A DNA stretch of 64,000 nt from NCBI RefSeq assembly GCF_027111355.2, contig NZ_CP114291.2:3472001-3536000 (forward strand). The letters run 5' to 3'. Below, piece after piece: positions 36,316 through 46,800 of this stretch. A program made the position numbers and the translations under genes. The stretch comes from Flavobacterium eburneipallidum. GTDB lineage: Bacteria > Bacteroidota > Bacteroidia > Flavobacteriales > Flavobacteriaceae. Each line of letters opens with the position of its first letter. The first letter of the stretch is position 1. The notes under the pieces are model-generated. The model did not search any database. It was not told where the DNA came from and was given only the letters and a program-made list of their open reading frames with translations.

Positions 36316-38318
36316 GATAATTCTAATATTATGGTTGTGTTTTTAGCTAAATTTTCTCCTGGCTGAATGGATTGTTTTTTTACTTTTCCAACACCTATTA
36401 CTTTTACTTTTACACCAAGATTCCCCAATATTGCAACGGCATCCATTCCTGACATTCCTTTAAGATTTGGTACTAATCGGTATTTCTTTTCTGATTTTTT
36501 ATAAAATGTATTGTAATTTGCCTCTTGTTTTTGAACCACTCTATTGATGTTTCGAATTTCGTTTGTAGATGGAGCATCGGTAAAAATCTTTTGAGCAATT
36601 CGTTTGAAAACAGGACCAGCCACATCTGCTCCATAATAATTATTCAAAGAGGTATTGGGTTCATGAACCACAACTACACAAGAATATTTAGGACTTTCAG
36701 CAGGAAAAAACCCTACGAAAGACGAAATATAATGTTTGTCATTTCCGCCATTAGTTCCATAATTTGCTTGTGCTGTTCCTGTTTTTCCTGCCATCGAAAA
36801 ATCTTTAGAATACAACTTGGCTCCTGTTCCTCTTTTTACCACATTTTGCAAAAGTGATTTCAACTTTTTAATAGTTGCATCGGAACATATCTTCGGATTG
36901 ATGACTTGCTTATCGTATTTTTTTATGGTTTTATTCCACTCTTTAATCTCTGAAACGAATTGTGGTTTTACCATTTCTCCGTTATTTGCAACAGCATTAT
37001 ACAAAGTCAATGTTTGTAAAGGCGTCATGGCAACACTGTATCCAAAAGCCATCCAAGGCAAAATATTAGGATTCCAATTTTTATCCGTTGTTTGATGTAC
37101 AATAGGTTTTCCTTCTCCTTTAAATGGTAATCCAAGAGGTTTATTTAAACCCATTTTATTTATTCTATCGATAAATTCTTGTGGGTCATTTTTATAATTT
37201 TCATAAACCGCCTGAACCAAAATCGTATTGGATGAAACTTCGAAACCTTTTCCTAGAGAAATTTTTCCATAACCGCCTTCATGCGAATCACGAACTTTGT
37301 CACCTCTATAACTTATAACACCACCACGGCTATCGTAAACCTTTGATGTATCGACTTTGTTATCATCCAAAAGCGCAATCATATCAATCAATTTGAATGT
37401 AGAACCCGGTTCGTGCGATTCGGCAACAGCATAATTTACAGTTTCATAATAATTGCCTGTTTTATCATCTCTTCCTAGATTAGAAATAGCTTTTACTTTA
37501 CCTGTTTTGGTTTCCATAACGACTACACATCCGTGCTCGGCATCATATTCTTCCAATTGTTTTAATAAAGCGTGGTGTGCAATGTCTTGGATAAAAACAT
37601 CGATTGTCGAAATCACATCGTAGCCATCTTGCGGATCTACTTCATTCACATCACGAATAGGTTTCCACTGTCCTTTGGCAATTTTTTGTTTTAAAACTTT
37701 ACCATCTTTACCGTTAAGGTATTTTCTAAAAGCCCACTCAATACCTTTTCCATCAAGAGTTCCGCTTGGTGTTTTTCTTTCGTAGCCAATGGTTCTCTCG
37801 GCAATTTTTCCAATTGGGTGCTCTCTTACTGTTTTTTGTTCAACTATAATTCCACCTTTGTAAGGACCTAAATTAAACATTGGAAAACTCTTCATTTTCA
37901 TGTATTCGGTATAACTCAAATCACGAGCTACGAGAAAATAGCGGTTTTTATTGGCTCTTGCTTTTCTAAATTCATTCAAGAAAAAACTACTTGGCTTTTT
38001 CAAAAGAATGGATAAGGAATCCGATAAAGATTTTACATTTTTTTCGAATGCTTCCGATTTTGGCGCAACAGCATCAAAACGAATAACATAATTAGGAATT
38101 GAAGTAGCCAACAAACTTCCATCGGCTGAATAAATATTCCCTTTATTGGCAGGAATTACAAAGTTTTTAACGGTTCTTTCTTTGGCTAATTTTCGATAAT
38201 GATCGCCTTCTACCCATTGAATATTGGTCAATTTAACAGCAATCGCCATCGCCATCAAAAAGATGAAGAAAGCGACCAGATAAATTCTGTAGGATATGTT
38301 TTTATCTTCTACTGCCAT
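36312..38318 (-). CDS. ftsI: Class B penicillin-binding protein with C-terminal PASTA domain (FtsI/PBP3-like)
   Basis: The 668-residue inner-membrane DD-transpeptidase of the septum has an N-terminal membrane helix (IYLVAFFIFLMAMAIAVKL), a dimerisation domain, and a transpeptidase domain with the active-site Ser in ESHEPGSTFKLIDM (SxxK), the SxN in FEVSSNTILVQ and KTG in MAGKTGTAQANYG. Near the C-terminus there is one PASTA domain (YRLVPNLKGMSGMDAVAIL). It partners FtsW. It overlaps the ftsL-like gene by 10 bp and murE by 4 bp, so translation is probably coupled. The annotation as FtsI rather than PBP2 rests on dcw position. Confidence 0.95.
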   Translation of the reverse strand: MAVEDKNISYRIYLVAFFIFLMAMAIAVKLTNIQWVEGDHYRKLAKERTVKNFVIPANKGNIYSADGSLLATSIPNYVIRFDAVAPKSEAFEKNVKSLSDSLSILLKKPSSFFLNEFRKARANKNRYFLVARDLSYTEYMKMKSFPMFNLGPYKGGIIVEQKTVREHPIGKIAERTIGYERKTPSGTLDGKGIEWAFRKYLNGKDGKVLKQKIAKGQWKPIRDVNEVDPQDGYDVISTIDVFIQDIAHHALLKQLEEYDAEHGCVVVMETKTGKVKAISNLGRDDKTGNYYETVNYAVAESHEPGSTFKLIDMIALLDDNKVDTSKVYDSRGGVISYRGDKVRDSHEGGYGKISLGKGFEVSSNTILVQAVYENYKNDPQEFIDRINKMGLNKPLGLPFKGEGKPIVHQTTDKNWNPNILPWMAFGYSVAMTPLQTLTLYNAVANNGEMVKPQFVSEIKEWNKTIKKYDKQVINPKICSDATIKKLKSLLQNVVKRGTGAKLYSKDFSMAGKTGTAQANYGTNGGNDKHYISSFVGFFPAESPKYSCVVVVHEPNTSLNNYYGADVAGPVFKRIAQKIFTDAPSTNEIRNINRVVQKQEANYNTFYKKSEKKYRLVPNLKGMSGMDAVAILGNLGVKVKVIGVGKVKKQSIQPGENLAKNTTIILELS

Positions 38319-38659
38319 ATTTTTTGAAAAAAACTTTTTTCGACTACTTTTTTAACCTTGATTTTTGTTGGCGGAACAGTTGATGGAAAAATTTCTTTTG
38401 CCAACATTTTTTCAGAAACCGTCGATTCCATTCTTAATTTCATTAATTCTGAACGTCTATCTACAAATTCCGAACGTAATTCTTTTACTTCGTTTGTCAG
38501 CTCGTTAATCTTGAAAACTTTTTGTTCGAAACGCTGTGTATTCGCAATCATTATTATAGCCAGAACAATCAAAAAAACAATGAAACGCCAGTTTTTTATA
38601 GAGTCATCTTCGATAAGAAATCTTGCTTTTAATAGGCTATAAACTCCGTTTTTCATCAT
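38309..38659 (-). CDS. ftsL: FtsL-like small membrane division protein
   Basis: The 116-residue protein has one membrane helix (IVFLIVLAIIMIANT, residues ~27-42) after a short cytoplasmic N-terminus, followed by a coiled-coil-like stretch (FKINELTNEVKELRSEFVDRRSELMKLRME) and a basic C-terminus. That is the FtsL layout, and the gene sits between rsmH and ftsI where ftsL normally lies. FtsL, FtsB and FtsQ together activate FtsWI. Sequence conservation in this family is weak, so the call relies on topology and position. Confidence 0.88.
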   Translation of the reverse strand: MMKNGVYSLLKARFLIEDDSIKNWRFIVFLIVLAIIMIANTQRFEQKVFKINELTNEVKELRSEFVDRRSELMKLRMESTVSEKMLAKEIFPSTVPPTKIKVKKVVEKSFFQKIWQ

Positions 38660-38709
38660 TACTATTTTTAACCAAAAAGACGCAAAGGCGCTAAATCATT
38701 TTTAATAAA

Positions 38710-39618
38710 TTATATTTTCTCGGCAATTCTTAATTTGGCACTTCTTGCTCTATTGTTAGTTTTGATTTCGTCATTATCTGGAACAATCAATTTTCCGATG
38801 GTTTTGAATGGAACTGAAAAATTTCCAAAAAAATCACGTTCTGGTTCTCCTTCAAACATTCCGTTTTTGACAAATCTTTTTACCAATCGGTCTTCCAATG
38901 AATGATAGGAAATCACACTCAATCTTCCACCTGGATTTAAAATCTCTAATGACTGCTCTAGAAATTCTTTCAAAACATCCATTTCTTGATTGACTTCTAT
39001 CCGAATGGCTTGATAAATTTGAGCCAAAACTTTATTCCGAATTCTTTCGGGTAAATATTTTGCCAAAATTTCTTTCAACTCATCAGTAGTTTTAATTGAT
39101 TGATGTTCTCTAGCTTCGATAATAGTTCTTGACAAAGCGGGTGCATTTTTCAATTCGCCATAATCCAAGAACACTCTTCTCAAATTAGCATCATCATATT
39201 CATTGACTACTCTGTAGGCGTCCAAATCATTTTTCTGACTCATTCTCATATCCAATTCGGCATCAAAACGAGTCGAAAAACCTCTTTCTGGCACATCAAA
39301 CTGATGCGACGAAACGCCTAAATCAGCCAAAATCCCATCTACAGATTTCACTCCATAAAAACGTAAAAACCTTTTTATAAATCGAAAATTCTCATTAATA
39401 AGCGTAAATCTTTCGTCTGGCAAAGCATTCGCCAACGCATCTTCATCTTGATCGAAAGCAAATAATTTTCCGTTAGGACCCAATCGATTTAAAATTTCCT
39501 TAGAGTGTCCGCCGCCGCCAAAAGTAACATCTACATAAACTCCATCAGGCTTGATATTCAAGCCATCTACGGTAGGATGCAATAAAACCGGATTATGATA
39601 TTCCATTGTCGTCGTCAT
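38710..39618 (-). CDS. rsmH: 16S rRNA (cytosine(1402)-N(4))-methyltransferase RsmH
   Basis: The 302-residue SAM-dependent methyltransferase (formerly MraW) modifies C1402 in the ribosomal P site. Motifs: EYHNPVLLHPTVDGL at the N-terminus, the SAM loop VDVTFGGGGHSKEILNRL, FAFDQDEDA, GILADLGVSSHQFDVPERGF, and the C-terminal VISYHSLEDRLVKRFVK, all typical. The start overlaps the end of mraZ by 26 bp, as expected for the mraZ-rsmH pair. A second in-frame ATG lies four codons in (MEYHNPV). Confidence 0.97.
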   Translation of the reverse strand: MTTTMEYHNPVLLHPTVDGLNIKPDGVYVDVTFGGGGHSKEILNRLGPNGKLFAFDQDEDALANALPDERFTLINENFRFIKRFLRFYGVKSVDGILADLGVSSHQFDVPERGFSTRFDAELDMRMSQKNDLDAYRVVNEYDDANLRRVFLDYGELKNAPALSRTIIEAREHQSIKTTDELKEILAKYLPERIRNKVLAQIYQAIRIEVNQEMDVLKEFLEQSLEILNPGGRLSVISYHSLEDRLVKRFVKNGMFEGEPERDFFGNFSVPFKTIGKLIVPDNDEIKTNNRARSAKLRIAEKI

Positions 39619-40066
39619 TTATATTACCCATTACATCTTCGGCTAAATCTGCAAAATCGATGTCTTGCCCATCAATTGATTTTTCGTATAAATCTTTGTC
39701 CCAAATCTCTACAATATTGACTGCTGATGAAAACACCACGTCTTTAGCAATACTCGCAAAAGTCACCAAATCTTTAGGCACCAATAATCGTCCTAAAGCA
39801 TCAATTTCAACCACCTTTACTCCAGCAGTAAAACGACGAATGAAGTCATTATTTTTCTTCACAAATCGGTTGAGTTTGTTGATTTTTTGCATCATCAAAT
39901 CCCATTCTTCCATGGGATACAACTCCAAACAAGGCTGAAAAACGGAACGCTTCAAAACAAATCCGTTTTGAAGTGAAGTAGCCAATTGCTTTTTCAAAGG
40001 CGCAGGTAGCATTACCCGTCCTTTAGCATCGACTTTACATTCATATGTTCCGACAATTGCAGTCAA
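39593..40066 (-). CDS. mraZ: Transcriptional regulator MraZ
   Basis: The protein has about 157 residues with two SpoVT/AbrB-like half-domains: GTYECKVDAKGRVMLPAPLK at the N-terminus and VVEIDALGRLLVPKDLVTFA in the second half. MraZ represses the dcw operon, including itself, in other bacteria. I prefer the TTG at 40066 (giving M-TAIVGTYECK). The alternative GTG at 40114 lies inside the upstream operator repeats and upstream of a TANNTTTG -7 box, so it cannot be transcribed from that promoter. The TTG gives the usual short lead into the first domain. It is first in the dcw cluster, downstream of four GTGGTA boxes. Confidence 0.95.
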   Translation of the reverse strand: MTAIVGTYECKVDAKGRVMLPAPLKKQLATSLQNGFVLKRSVFQPCLELYPMEEWDLMMQKINKLNRFVKKNNDFIRRFTAGVKVVEIDALGRLLVPKDLVTFASIAKDVVFSSAVNIVEIWDKDLYEKSIDGQDIDFADLAEDVMGNINDDDNGIS

Positions 40067-40091
40067 TTGAAATAAATTAAATAGTGATAAG

Positions 40092-40099
40092 CAAAAATA
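40092..40099 (-). promoter_or_regulatory. -7 promoter box of the dcw operon (Pmra)
   Basis: TATTTTTG on the minus strand matches TANNTTTG, 25 bp upstream of the TTG start of mraZ and immediately downstream of the GTGGTA boxes. A clear -33 TTG is not obvious. Confidence 0.65.
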
Positions 40100-40108
40100 G
40101 AAATTTAT

Positions 40109-40155
40109 TACCACATTTTACCACTATCTACCACTTTGTTGATAAGTTTTACCAC
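40109..40155 (-). promoter_or_regulatory. MraZ operator: tandem GTGGTA boxes
   Basis: On the minus strand the hexamer GTGGTA occurs four times, at 40150-40155, 40129-40134, 40119-40124 and 40109-40114. The last three are spaced exactly 10 bp apart, one helical turn; the first is 21 bp away. MraZ in other bacteria binds direct repeats with a ~10-bp period next to its promoter. The location just upstream of the -7 box fits repression of the whole dcw operon. Confidence 0.8.
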
Positions 40156-40417
40156 TTCTAACCCTAAAAGCTTAATTTTAGGACAATCAAGGCGTTAACA
40201 GATTTTTAGGTCCACTGTTGAGAAGTTCGGGATTAAGGAAAAGATTATTAGAAAATAGAAAAGTTAAGCAAGAATCATTGTCTAAAACTTCCTATTCTTA
40301 CAAATCGCTAGGACATTGCTTTCAATAAATAAAAATTACCTACAACTGATTATTGATACTTAACCCGTTGGGTGTAATTATTAAAAATAAAAGAATATTA
40401 AAAAGATATAAAATTTA

Positions 40418-40569
40418 AACATATAGAATCATAGAAAAAGAAGTTGCATAGCCAATCGCTTCGCCTATTCGCTATCGCTCGGGTCTTGAGTTCACATAGC
40501 GATGTTTTTCTTTAATAAAGTGAAACGCCTTTCAAAATTTACAAAATCTATGTTTCTATGTTTTTAAAA
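40418..40569. repeat. Intergenic palindromic repeat, copy B
   Basis: It matches copy A at 9285-9424 in its right half (40491-40569) and at its left end (TTTAAACATATAGA against TTTAAACACATAGA). Its middle carries the 27-bp motif that copy A lacks. Confidence 0.75.
40458..40484. repeat. 27-bp dispersed repeat, copy 2 (inverted relative to 19282-19308)
   Basis: This is an exact reverse-complement match to 19282-19308, starting GCTTCGCCTATTCGCTATCG, nested inside repeat copy B. Confidence 0.85.
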
Positions 40570-40651
40570 ATCAAAAAATTTGAATTACACCCAACGGGTT
40601 ATTTTTTTGTAAATGAATGCTATAAAAACTTCCTTTTTAAAACAAGACTTC

Positions 40652-40659
40652 TATCTTTG
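40652..40659 (+). promoter_or_regulatory. -7 promoter box for maeB
   Basis: TATCTTTG matches TANNTTTG, 24 bp upstream of the maeB ATG. No convincing -33 element is seen at standard spacing. Confidence 0.5.
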
Positions 40660-40683
40660 TAGGATTGAAAAAATCTGAAAACA

Positions 40684-42969
40684 ATGGACAAGAACAGTAA
40701 AAGAAGAGAAGCATTATTATATCATGCCAAACCTACTCCGGGTAAAATTCAAGTAGTTCCAACCAAAAAACACGCTACACAACGTGATTTATCTTTGGCG
40801 TATTCGCCAGGTGTTGCCGAGCCATGTTTGGAAATTGCCAAAGACATCAACAATGTTTACAAATACACCTCAAAAGGAAATTTAGTAGCTGTAATATCCA
40901 ATGGAACTGCGGTTTTAGGACTAGGAGATATTGGACCTGAAGCAGGAAAACCAGTAATGGAAGGAAAAGGATTACTGTTTAAAATCTTTGGAGGAATTGA
41001 TGTATTCGATATTGAAATTCAAACCAAAGATGTTGAAGAATTTATTCAAACTGTTAAAAATATAGCTCCTACTTTTGGAGGAATTAATCTAGAAGACATT
41101 AAAGCACCAGAATCTTTCGAAATAGAAAGACGCTTGGTCGAAGAATTGAATATTCCAGTAATGCACGACGATCAACACGGAACAGCTATTATTTCATCGG
41201 CTGCATTGTTGAATGCTTTGGAATTAGCAGGCAAGAAAGCCGAAGATTTGAAAATGGTCGTTTCAGGAGCAGGTTCTGCGGCATTGGCTTGTGCGGATAT
41301 GTATATTTTATTGGGTGTTAAGCTAGAAAATATTTTGATGTTCAATAGTAAAGGACTTTTGACGAAAGGCAATCCAGCTTTATCTGATTTGCAACAAAAA
41401 TATGCTGTTGACAAGCCATCTATGACTTTGGAAGAAGCCTTGGTTGGTGCCGATATTTTCTTGGGATTGTCATCAGGCGATATCATGTCAGCGGAAATGC
41501 TTTTGTCTATGGCGGATAATCCAATTGTTTTTGCTATGGCAAATCCAAATCCAGAAATTGCTTACAACCTAGCTATTTCTACTCGAAAAGATGTGATTAT
41601 GGCAACTGGTCGTTCCGACCATCCTAATCAAGTGAATAATGTTCTTGGTTTTCCTTATATTTTCCGAGGCGCATTAGATGTCCGAGCTACCAAAATTAAC
41701 GAAGCTATGAAAATGGCTGCCGTTAGAGCTTTGGCAGCCTTGGCAAAAGAAAGCGTTCCAGAGCAGGTGAATATTGCTTATGGCGCTACGAAGTTGACTT
41801 TTGGTCGTGAATACATTATTCCATCGCCATTTGATCCTCGATTAATAACCGTTGTGGCTCCCGCTGTAGCAAAAGCCGCTATGGATTCTGGCGTAGCATT
41901 AAACCCTATTCAGGATTGGAATAAATACGAAGAAGAGCTCCTAGAACGAATGGGATCAGACAATAAAATGGTGCGATTGATAGCCAACAGAGCCAAAGAT
42001 GATCCTAAAAAAATTGTGTTCCCTGAAGCAGAACATTTGGATGTATTGAAAGCTGCTCAAATTGTTTCGGAAGAAGGAATTGGTTTTCCTGTTTTATTAG
42101 GAAACAAAAAAATCATCTTGGAACTCAAAAAAGAACTCGGTTTTGATGCTGAAGTGGAAATTATAGACCCTAAAACTTCTGAAGAAGAAACTCGAAGAAA
42201 TAAATTTGCTAAAGCCTATTGGAAAACCAGACAAAGAGCTGGGATTTCATTATATGATGCTCAAAGTTTAATGCGAGAGCGCAATTATTTTGGCGCAATG
42301 ATGGTCAATGAAGGAGAGGCCGATGCTATTGTAACGGGTTATTCCAGAAGTTATCCATCGGTAGTAAAACCCATGTTGCAACTTATCGAAAGAGCACCGG
42401 GTGTTTCACTAGTAGCTACAACGAATATGATGCTAACCAGCCGTGGGCCAATGTTCTTGTCAGATACCGCAATTAACATCAATCCATCGGCAGAAGATTT
42501 AGCTAAAATTGCAATTATGACAGCAAATGCAGCCAAAATGTTTGGAATTACACCTGTAATTGCGATGATTTCATTCTCTAATTTTGGTTCTTCGACCAAT
42601 GTTAGTGCTGCAAAAGTTAGAGAAGCAGTTGCTTATTTGCATAAAAACCATCCTGATATGATTATTGATGGTGAACTTCAAGCTGATTTTGCGTTGAATC
42701 CAGAAATGCTAAAAGCCAAATTTCCGTTCTCTAAATTAGCAGGAAAAAAAGTGAATACCTTGATTTTTCCGAATTTGGAATCGGCTAATATTACCTATAA
42801 ACTCTTGAAAGAATTGAATAATGTGGATTCTATTGGGCCAATAATGTTAGGAATGGGAAAACCTGTTCATATCTTTCAGTTAGGAGCAAGTGTAGAAGAA
42901 ATGGTTAATATGGCAGCAATTGCAGTGATTGACGCACAAGAAAAAGAAAAGAGAAAAAATAAAATCTAA
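40684..42969 (+). CDS. maeB: NADP-dependent malic enzyme with C-terminal phosphotransacetylase-like domain
   Basis: The 761-residue cytoplasmic enzyme oxidatively decarboxylates malate to pyruvate. The N-terminal malic domain (residues ~1-430) shows [57 protein letters not shown] and the Rossmann region [15 protein letters not shown], plus [13 protein letters not shown]. Residues ~430-761 resemble phosphate acetyl/butyryltransferase ([48 protein letters not shown]). In MaeB the second domain is thought to be regulatory, responding to acetyl-CoA. The length is standard for MaeB. It has its own -7 box and is probably monocistronic. Confidence 0.96.
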   Translation: MDKNSKRREALLYHAKPTPGKIQVVPTKKHATQRDLSLAYSPGVAEPCLEIAKDINNVYKYTSKGNLVAVISNGTAVLGLGDIGPEAGKPVMEGKGLLFKIFGGIDVFDIEIQTKDVEEFIQTVKNIAPTFGGINLEDIKAPESFEIERRLVEELNIPVMHDDQHGTAIISSAALLNALELAGKKAEDLKMVVSGAGSAALACADMYILLGVKLENILMFNSKGLLTKGNPALSDLQQKYAVDKPSMTLEEALVGADIFLGLSSGDIMSAEMLLSMADNPIVFAMANPNPEIAYNLAISTRKDVIMATGRSDHPNQVNNVLGFPYIFRGALDVRATKINEAMKMAAVRALAALAKESVPEQVNIAYGATKLTFGREYIIPSPFDPRLITVVAPAVAKAAMDSGVALNPIQDWNKYEEELLERMGSDNKMVRLIANRAKDDPKKIVFPEAEHLDVLKAAQIVSEEGIGFPVLLGNKKIILELKKELGFDAEVEIIDPKTSEEETRRNKFAKAYWKTRQRAGISLYDAQSLMRERNYFGAMMVNEGEADAIVTGYSRSYPSVVKPMLQLIERAPGVSLVATTNMMLTSRGPMFLSDTAININPSAEDLAKIAIMTANAAKMFGITPVIAMISFSNFGSSTNVSAAKVREAVAYLHKNHPDMIIDGELQADFALNPEMLKAKFPFSKLAGKKVNTLIFPNLESANITYKLLKELNNVDSIGPIMLGMGKPVHIFQLGASVEEMVNMAAIAVIDAQEKEKRKNKI

Positions 42970-43043
42970 AAAATAATTTCCCAATAACAGCACTTTTATT
43001 GAGCATTCGCTTTTAAAACCGAAGAAATTTTAAATAAAAAAAC

Positions 43044-43154
43044 ACCGCTGATTCGCTGATTCTCACAACATAAATTAGATAAAATTAACGCCGATTTTTC
43101 AATTAGTGCAATGAAACAGTTCTGATTTATTTTTAAAATCTGCGAATCTGCGGT
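43044..43154. repeat. Intergenic inverted repeat (ACCGC-GATTCGC family)
   Basis: ACCGCTGATTCGCTGATT (43044-43061) is inverted at 43137-43154 with two mismatches. It lies in the 274-bp gap between maeB and ruvA, and nothing coding is seen inside. Confidence 0.65.
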
Positions 43155-43216
43155 AATTTTTTAAAGCGAATACCTTGGACTTCTATAAATTAAATAATAG
43201 TTTATAGAAGTTTTGT

Positions 43217-43224
43217 TATATTTG
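43217..43224 (+). promoter_or_regulatory. -7 promoter box for ruvA-sprA
   Basis: TATATTTG matches TANNTTTG, 19 bp upstream of the ruvA ATG. No clear -33 TTG at standard distance. Confidence 0.5.
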
Positions 43225-43243
43225 GACGATTTAAAATTTAGCG

Positions 43244-43825
43244 ATGATAGCACATTTACAGGGAAAATTAGTAGAAAAATCACCTACACAAGTGGTTATT
43301 GATTGTGGCGGAGTTGGGTACCATGTGAATATTTCGTTGCATACCTATTCTTTACTTCCCAATACTGATTTTATTAAATTATTTACCCATCTTCAAATTA
43401 AGGAAGATGCACATACCTTATTTGGTTTTGTAGAAAAATCCGAGAGAGAAATTTTTAGATTATTACTTTCTGTCTCTGGAATTGGAGCCAGTATCGCTCG
43501 AACGATGCTATCCTCATTAGATCCCAAACAAATTGCCAATGCTATTGGTTCTGGAGACGTGGTTACGATTCAGTCTATAAAAGGAATAGGAGTTAAAACG
43601 GCTCAAAGAGTAATACTGGATTTGAAAGAAAAAATGTTAAAACTCTATGATATAGACGAAGTTTCGATGTCGCAAAGCAATACAAATCGAGATGAAGCGT
43701 TATCTGCCTTGGAGGTATTAGGATTTGTTCGCAAAACTTCCGAAAAAGTGGTAGAAAGAATTGTCAAAGAAGCTCCAGAGAGTTCGGTTGAATATATTAT
43801 TAAGCAAGCTTTAAAAAACTTATAA
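43244..43825 (+). CDS. ruvA: Holliday junction branch migration protein RuvA
   Basis: The 193-residue protein binds Holliday junctions as a tetramer and loads the RuvB motor. It has an OB-fold N-terminus (MIAHLQGKLVEKSPTQVVIDCGGVGYHVNIS), helix-hairpin-helix motifs (LLSVSGIGASIARTML and IQSIKGIGVKTAQRVILDLKEK) and the small C-terminal RuvB-contacting domain (DEALSALEVLGFVRKTSEKVV). It lies immediately upstream of sprA (3-bp gap to the earliest sprA start), so the two are probably co-transcribed although functionally unrelated. Confidence 0.97.
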   Translation: MIAHLQGKLVEKSPTQVVIDCGGVGYHVNISLHTYSLLPNTDFIKLFTHLQIKEDAHTLFGFVEKSEREIFRLLLSVSGIGASIARTMLSSLDPKQIANAIGSGDVVTIQSIKGIGVKTAQRVILDLKEKMLKLYDIDEVSMSQSNTNRDEALSALEVLGFVRKTSEKVVERIVKEAPESSVEYIIKQALKNL

Positions 43826-43828
43826 AAG

Positions 43829-46800
43829 TTGAAAATACAATATTTTAAAAGAAACCAATTCGTGCGTAAATATTATACCCTACTGTTGGTTGTGTTTGGC
43901 GGATTTGTGTCACAAGCCCAAGTAGAACCAGTGGTTCAGGACACCACAAAGACAGGATATTCTACTGGTAAAATTCAAGTCAAAGACCCGCAAAGTATTC
44001 TTAAATCTTATACTTATGATCCTGTTACTGGAATGTATGTTTATGCTAAAACTGTGGACGGATTTCCAACTGATTATCCTGCCATTTTAAGTCCAAAAGA
44101 ATACGAAGATTTAGCTAGAAAGATTGCGATGCGCAATTATTTCAAACAGAAATTAGACGCTATCGAAGGAAAAAAAGACGGAAGTGAAGAGGCTAAAAAA
44201 GATTTATTACCCAGATATTACGTAAAATCAGGACTTTTTGAAACTATTTTCGGAAGCAATACCATTGATGTAAAGCCAACAGGTTCTGTCGAAATGGATT
44301 TTGGTGTTCGTTATACCAAGCAAGATAATCCCGCATTTTCGCCTAGAAATCGATCTACAACTGCTTTCGATTTCAATCAAAGAATTAGCATGAGTTTGAT
44401 GGGAAAAGTAGGAACTCGATTAGGAGTTAATGTCAATTATGATACCCAATCTACTTTTGCTTTTCAAAATTTAATCAAACTAGAATATACACCAACCGAA
44501 GACGATATTATTCAAAAAATTGAAGTCGGAAACGTAAATATGCCTTTGAATAGCTCTTTAATCAGAGGCCCTCAAAGTTTATTTGGAGTAAAAACGAAAT
44601 TGCAATTTGGCAAAACATCCATAACAGGCGTTTTTTCAGAACAAAAATCACAGACTAAAACCGTTGTTGCCGAAGGAGGAGGAACGATTCAGGATTTTGA
44701 AATGTTTGCCTTGGATTATGATAGCGACCGACACTTCTTTCTTTCGCAATATTTCAGAAATAAATACGATTCCGCTTTAAGAGGTTATCCTTTTATTGAT
44801 AGTAGAGTTCAGATTTCAAGATTGGAAATATGGGTAACCAACAAACAAAATCGTGTCAATGCAACTACAGGTAACAACCTACGAAATGTTATAGCATTAC
44901 AGGATTTAGGAGAAGCGCAATTAACTGGATTGCAAGATAGCGAAGTGGTAGTTTTAAACCCTTCGGCAGGAATGTTTAATAATGCTCCAGACTCTCCTGC
45001 AGATAACTCCAATAATAAATATGATCCCACAAAAATAGGTCAAGCAGGCAGTTTATTAAACAATAACATTCGTGAAATTGCTACTTCTGGTTCTGGTTTT
45101 AACACTACGGTTAGCGAAGGAGCAGATTATTCGAAATTAGAAAATGCCAGAAAATTAACTGCTGCCGAATATACATTTCATCCGCAATTAGGATATATTT
45201 CCTTGCAACAAAGATTGGCTAATGACGAAGTTCTTGCAGTTGCATACCAATACACTATTGGTGACCAAGTATATCAAGTGGGGGAATTTGGAAATGACGG
45301 TGTAGATGCAACGGTTGTAACAGGAACTACGCCAGCAGACCAAGCTGTTATTTCACAAAGTTTAGTGTTGAAAATGCTAAAAAGCAACTTGACCAATGTT
45401 AAAAATCCAGTGTGGAATTTGATGATGAAAAATATTTATCAAATCCCAGGAGCCTATCAGTTGACACAAGAAAATTTCAGATTCAACATTCTTTACACTG
45501 ATCCTTCGCCAATCAATTATATCACGCCAGTATTAGGAAGTGATTTTCCTTCGAATCCAACTGCTGGAAATGAAGTTGCGGAAACCCCTTTGTTGAAAGT
45601 CTTCAATTTAGACAAATTGAATTTCAACAATGACCCTCAAACTGGCGGTGATGGTTTCTTCGATTTTATGCAAGGAATGACTGTTGATACTCAAAACGGT
45701 CGCATTATATTCACTACCAAAGAACCTTTTGGAGAATTATTGTTTTCTAAATTGTCTATTGGAGGAGAAGATTATAAAAATCCAAGTTCCTATAACGCCA
45801 ATCAAAGGAAATACGTGTTCCAAAATATGTATGCCGAGACACAGGCCAAAGCATTGCAAGACAGTGATAAAAACAAATTCCTTTTGCGAGGAAAATACAA
45901 ATCTTCTGGTGGCGACGGAATTCCAATTGGGGCATTCAACGTACCTAGAGGTTCGGTAGTCGTTACGGCTGGAGGAAGAGTTTTAGTAGAAGGAATCGAT
46001 TATAGCGTGAATTATCAATTGGGAAGAGTGCAAATTCTAGACCCATCATTGCAAGCATCGAATACACCAATTAGTGTGTCTTTGGAAAACAATTCAATTT
46101 TCGGACAACAAACCAAACGCTTTTTCGGAATTAATGTAGAACACCAAATCACCGATAAGTTTATGGTGGGAGCTACGTTTTTGAAATTGAATGAAAGACC
46201 ATTTACTCAAAAATCAAGCTTTGGACAGGAATCAGTAAATAATAATATTTTTGGATTCAATACTAATTTTTCATCCGAAGTTCCTTTTTTAACTCGATTG
46301 GTCAATAAATTACCGAATATGGATACAGATGTACCGTCTAATATTTCGGTACGTGGTGAAGTCGCTTTTTTGAAACCAGAAGCACCAAAAGGAAATGCTT
46401 TTCAAGGAGAATCTACTATTTATGTAGATGATTTTGAAGGGTCACAATCTACCATCGATATGCGTTCGGCTTATGCTTGGAGCTTGGCTTCTACACCAAC
46501 CAATCTAAATGCTAAAGAGCCTACAGATTATGAATTTAATGGTGCTGCCAATGATTTGACTTATGGTTTCAAGAGAGCTAAATTAGCTTGGTACACCATT
46601 GATCCTGTATTTTATACTCAAAAACCATCGGGAATTTCAAATGACGATTTATCTTTGAATAGTACTCGAAGAATTTTCAGCCAAGAATTGTATCCGCTTA
46701 CGGATATTGCAGCCGGACAAACACAGGTCATAAACACCTTGGACTTGACTTATTTCCCAAGAGAAAGAGGGCCTTATAACAATAATTCGAGTTTTGCTAC

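Larger units (their letters stand above)
40361..40601. repeat. 241-bp segment bounded by perfect 19-bp inverted repeats
   Basis: TAACCCGTTGGGTGTAATT (40361-40379) is exactly inverted at 40583-40601. Inside are repeat copy B (40418-40569) and the 27-bp motif (40458-40484). There is no coding sequence, so it resembles a MITE or composite hairpin repeat. Confidence 0.75.
40156..40683. other. 528-bp intergenic region between mraZ and maeB
   Basis: It holds no gene. It contains a 241-bp segment bounded by 19-bp inverted repeats (40361-40601) with two other repeat families nested in it, and the maeB -7 box at 40652-40659. I see no clear function in 40156-40360. Confidence 0.7.

Noticed and set aside
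40114..40114. GTG start of mraZ at 40114
   Set aside because: It falls inside the GTGGTA operator and upstream of the -7 box; the TTG at 40066 fits the protein family.
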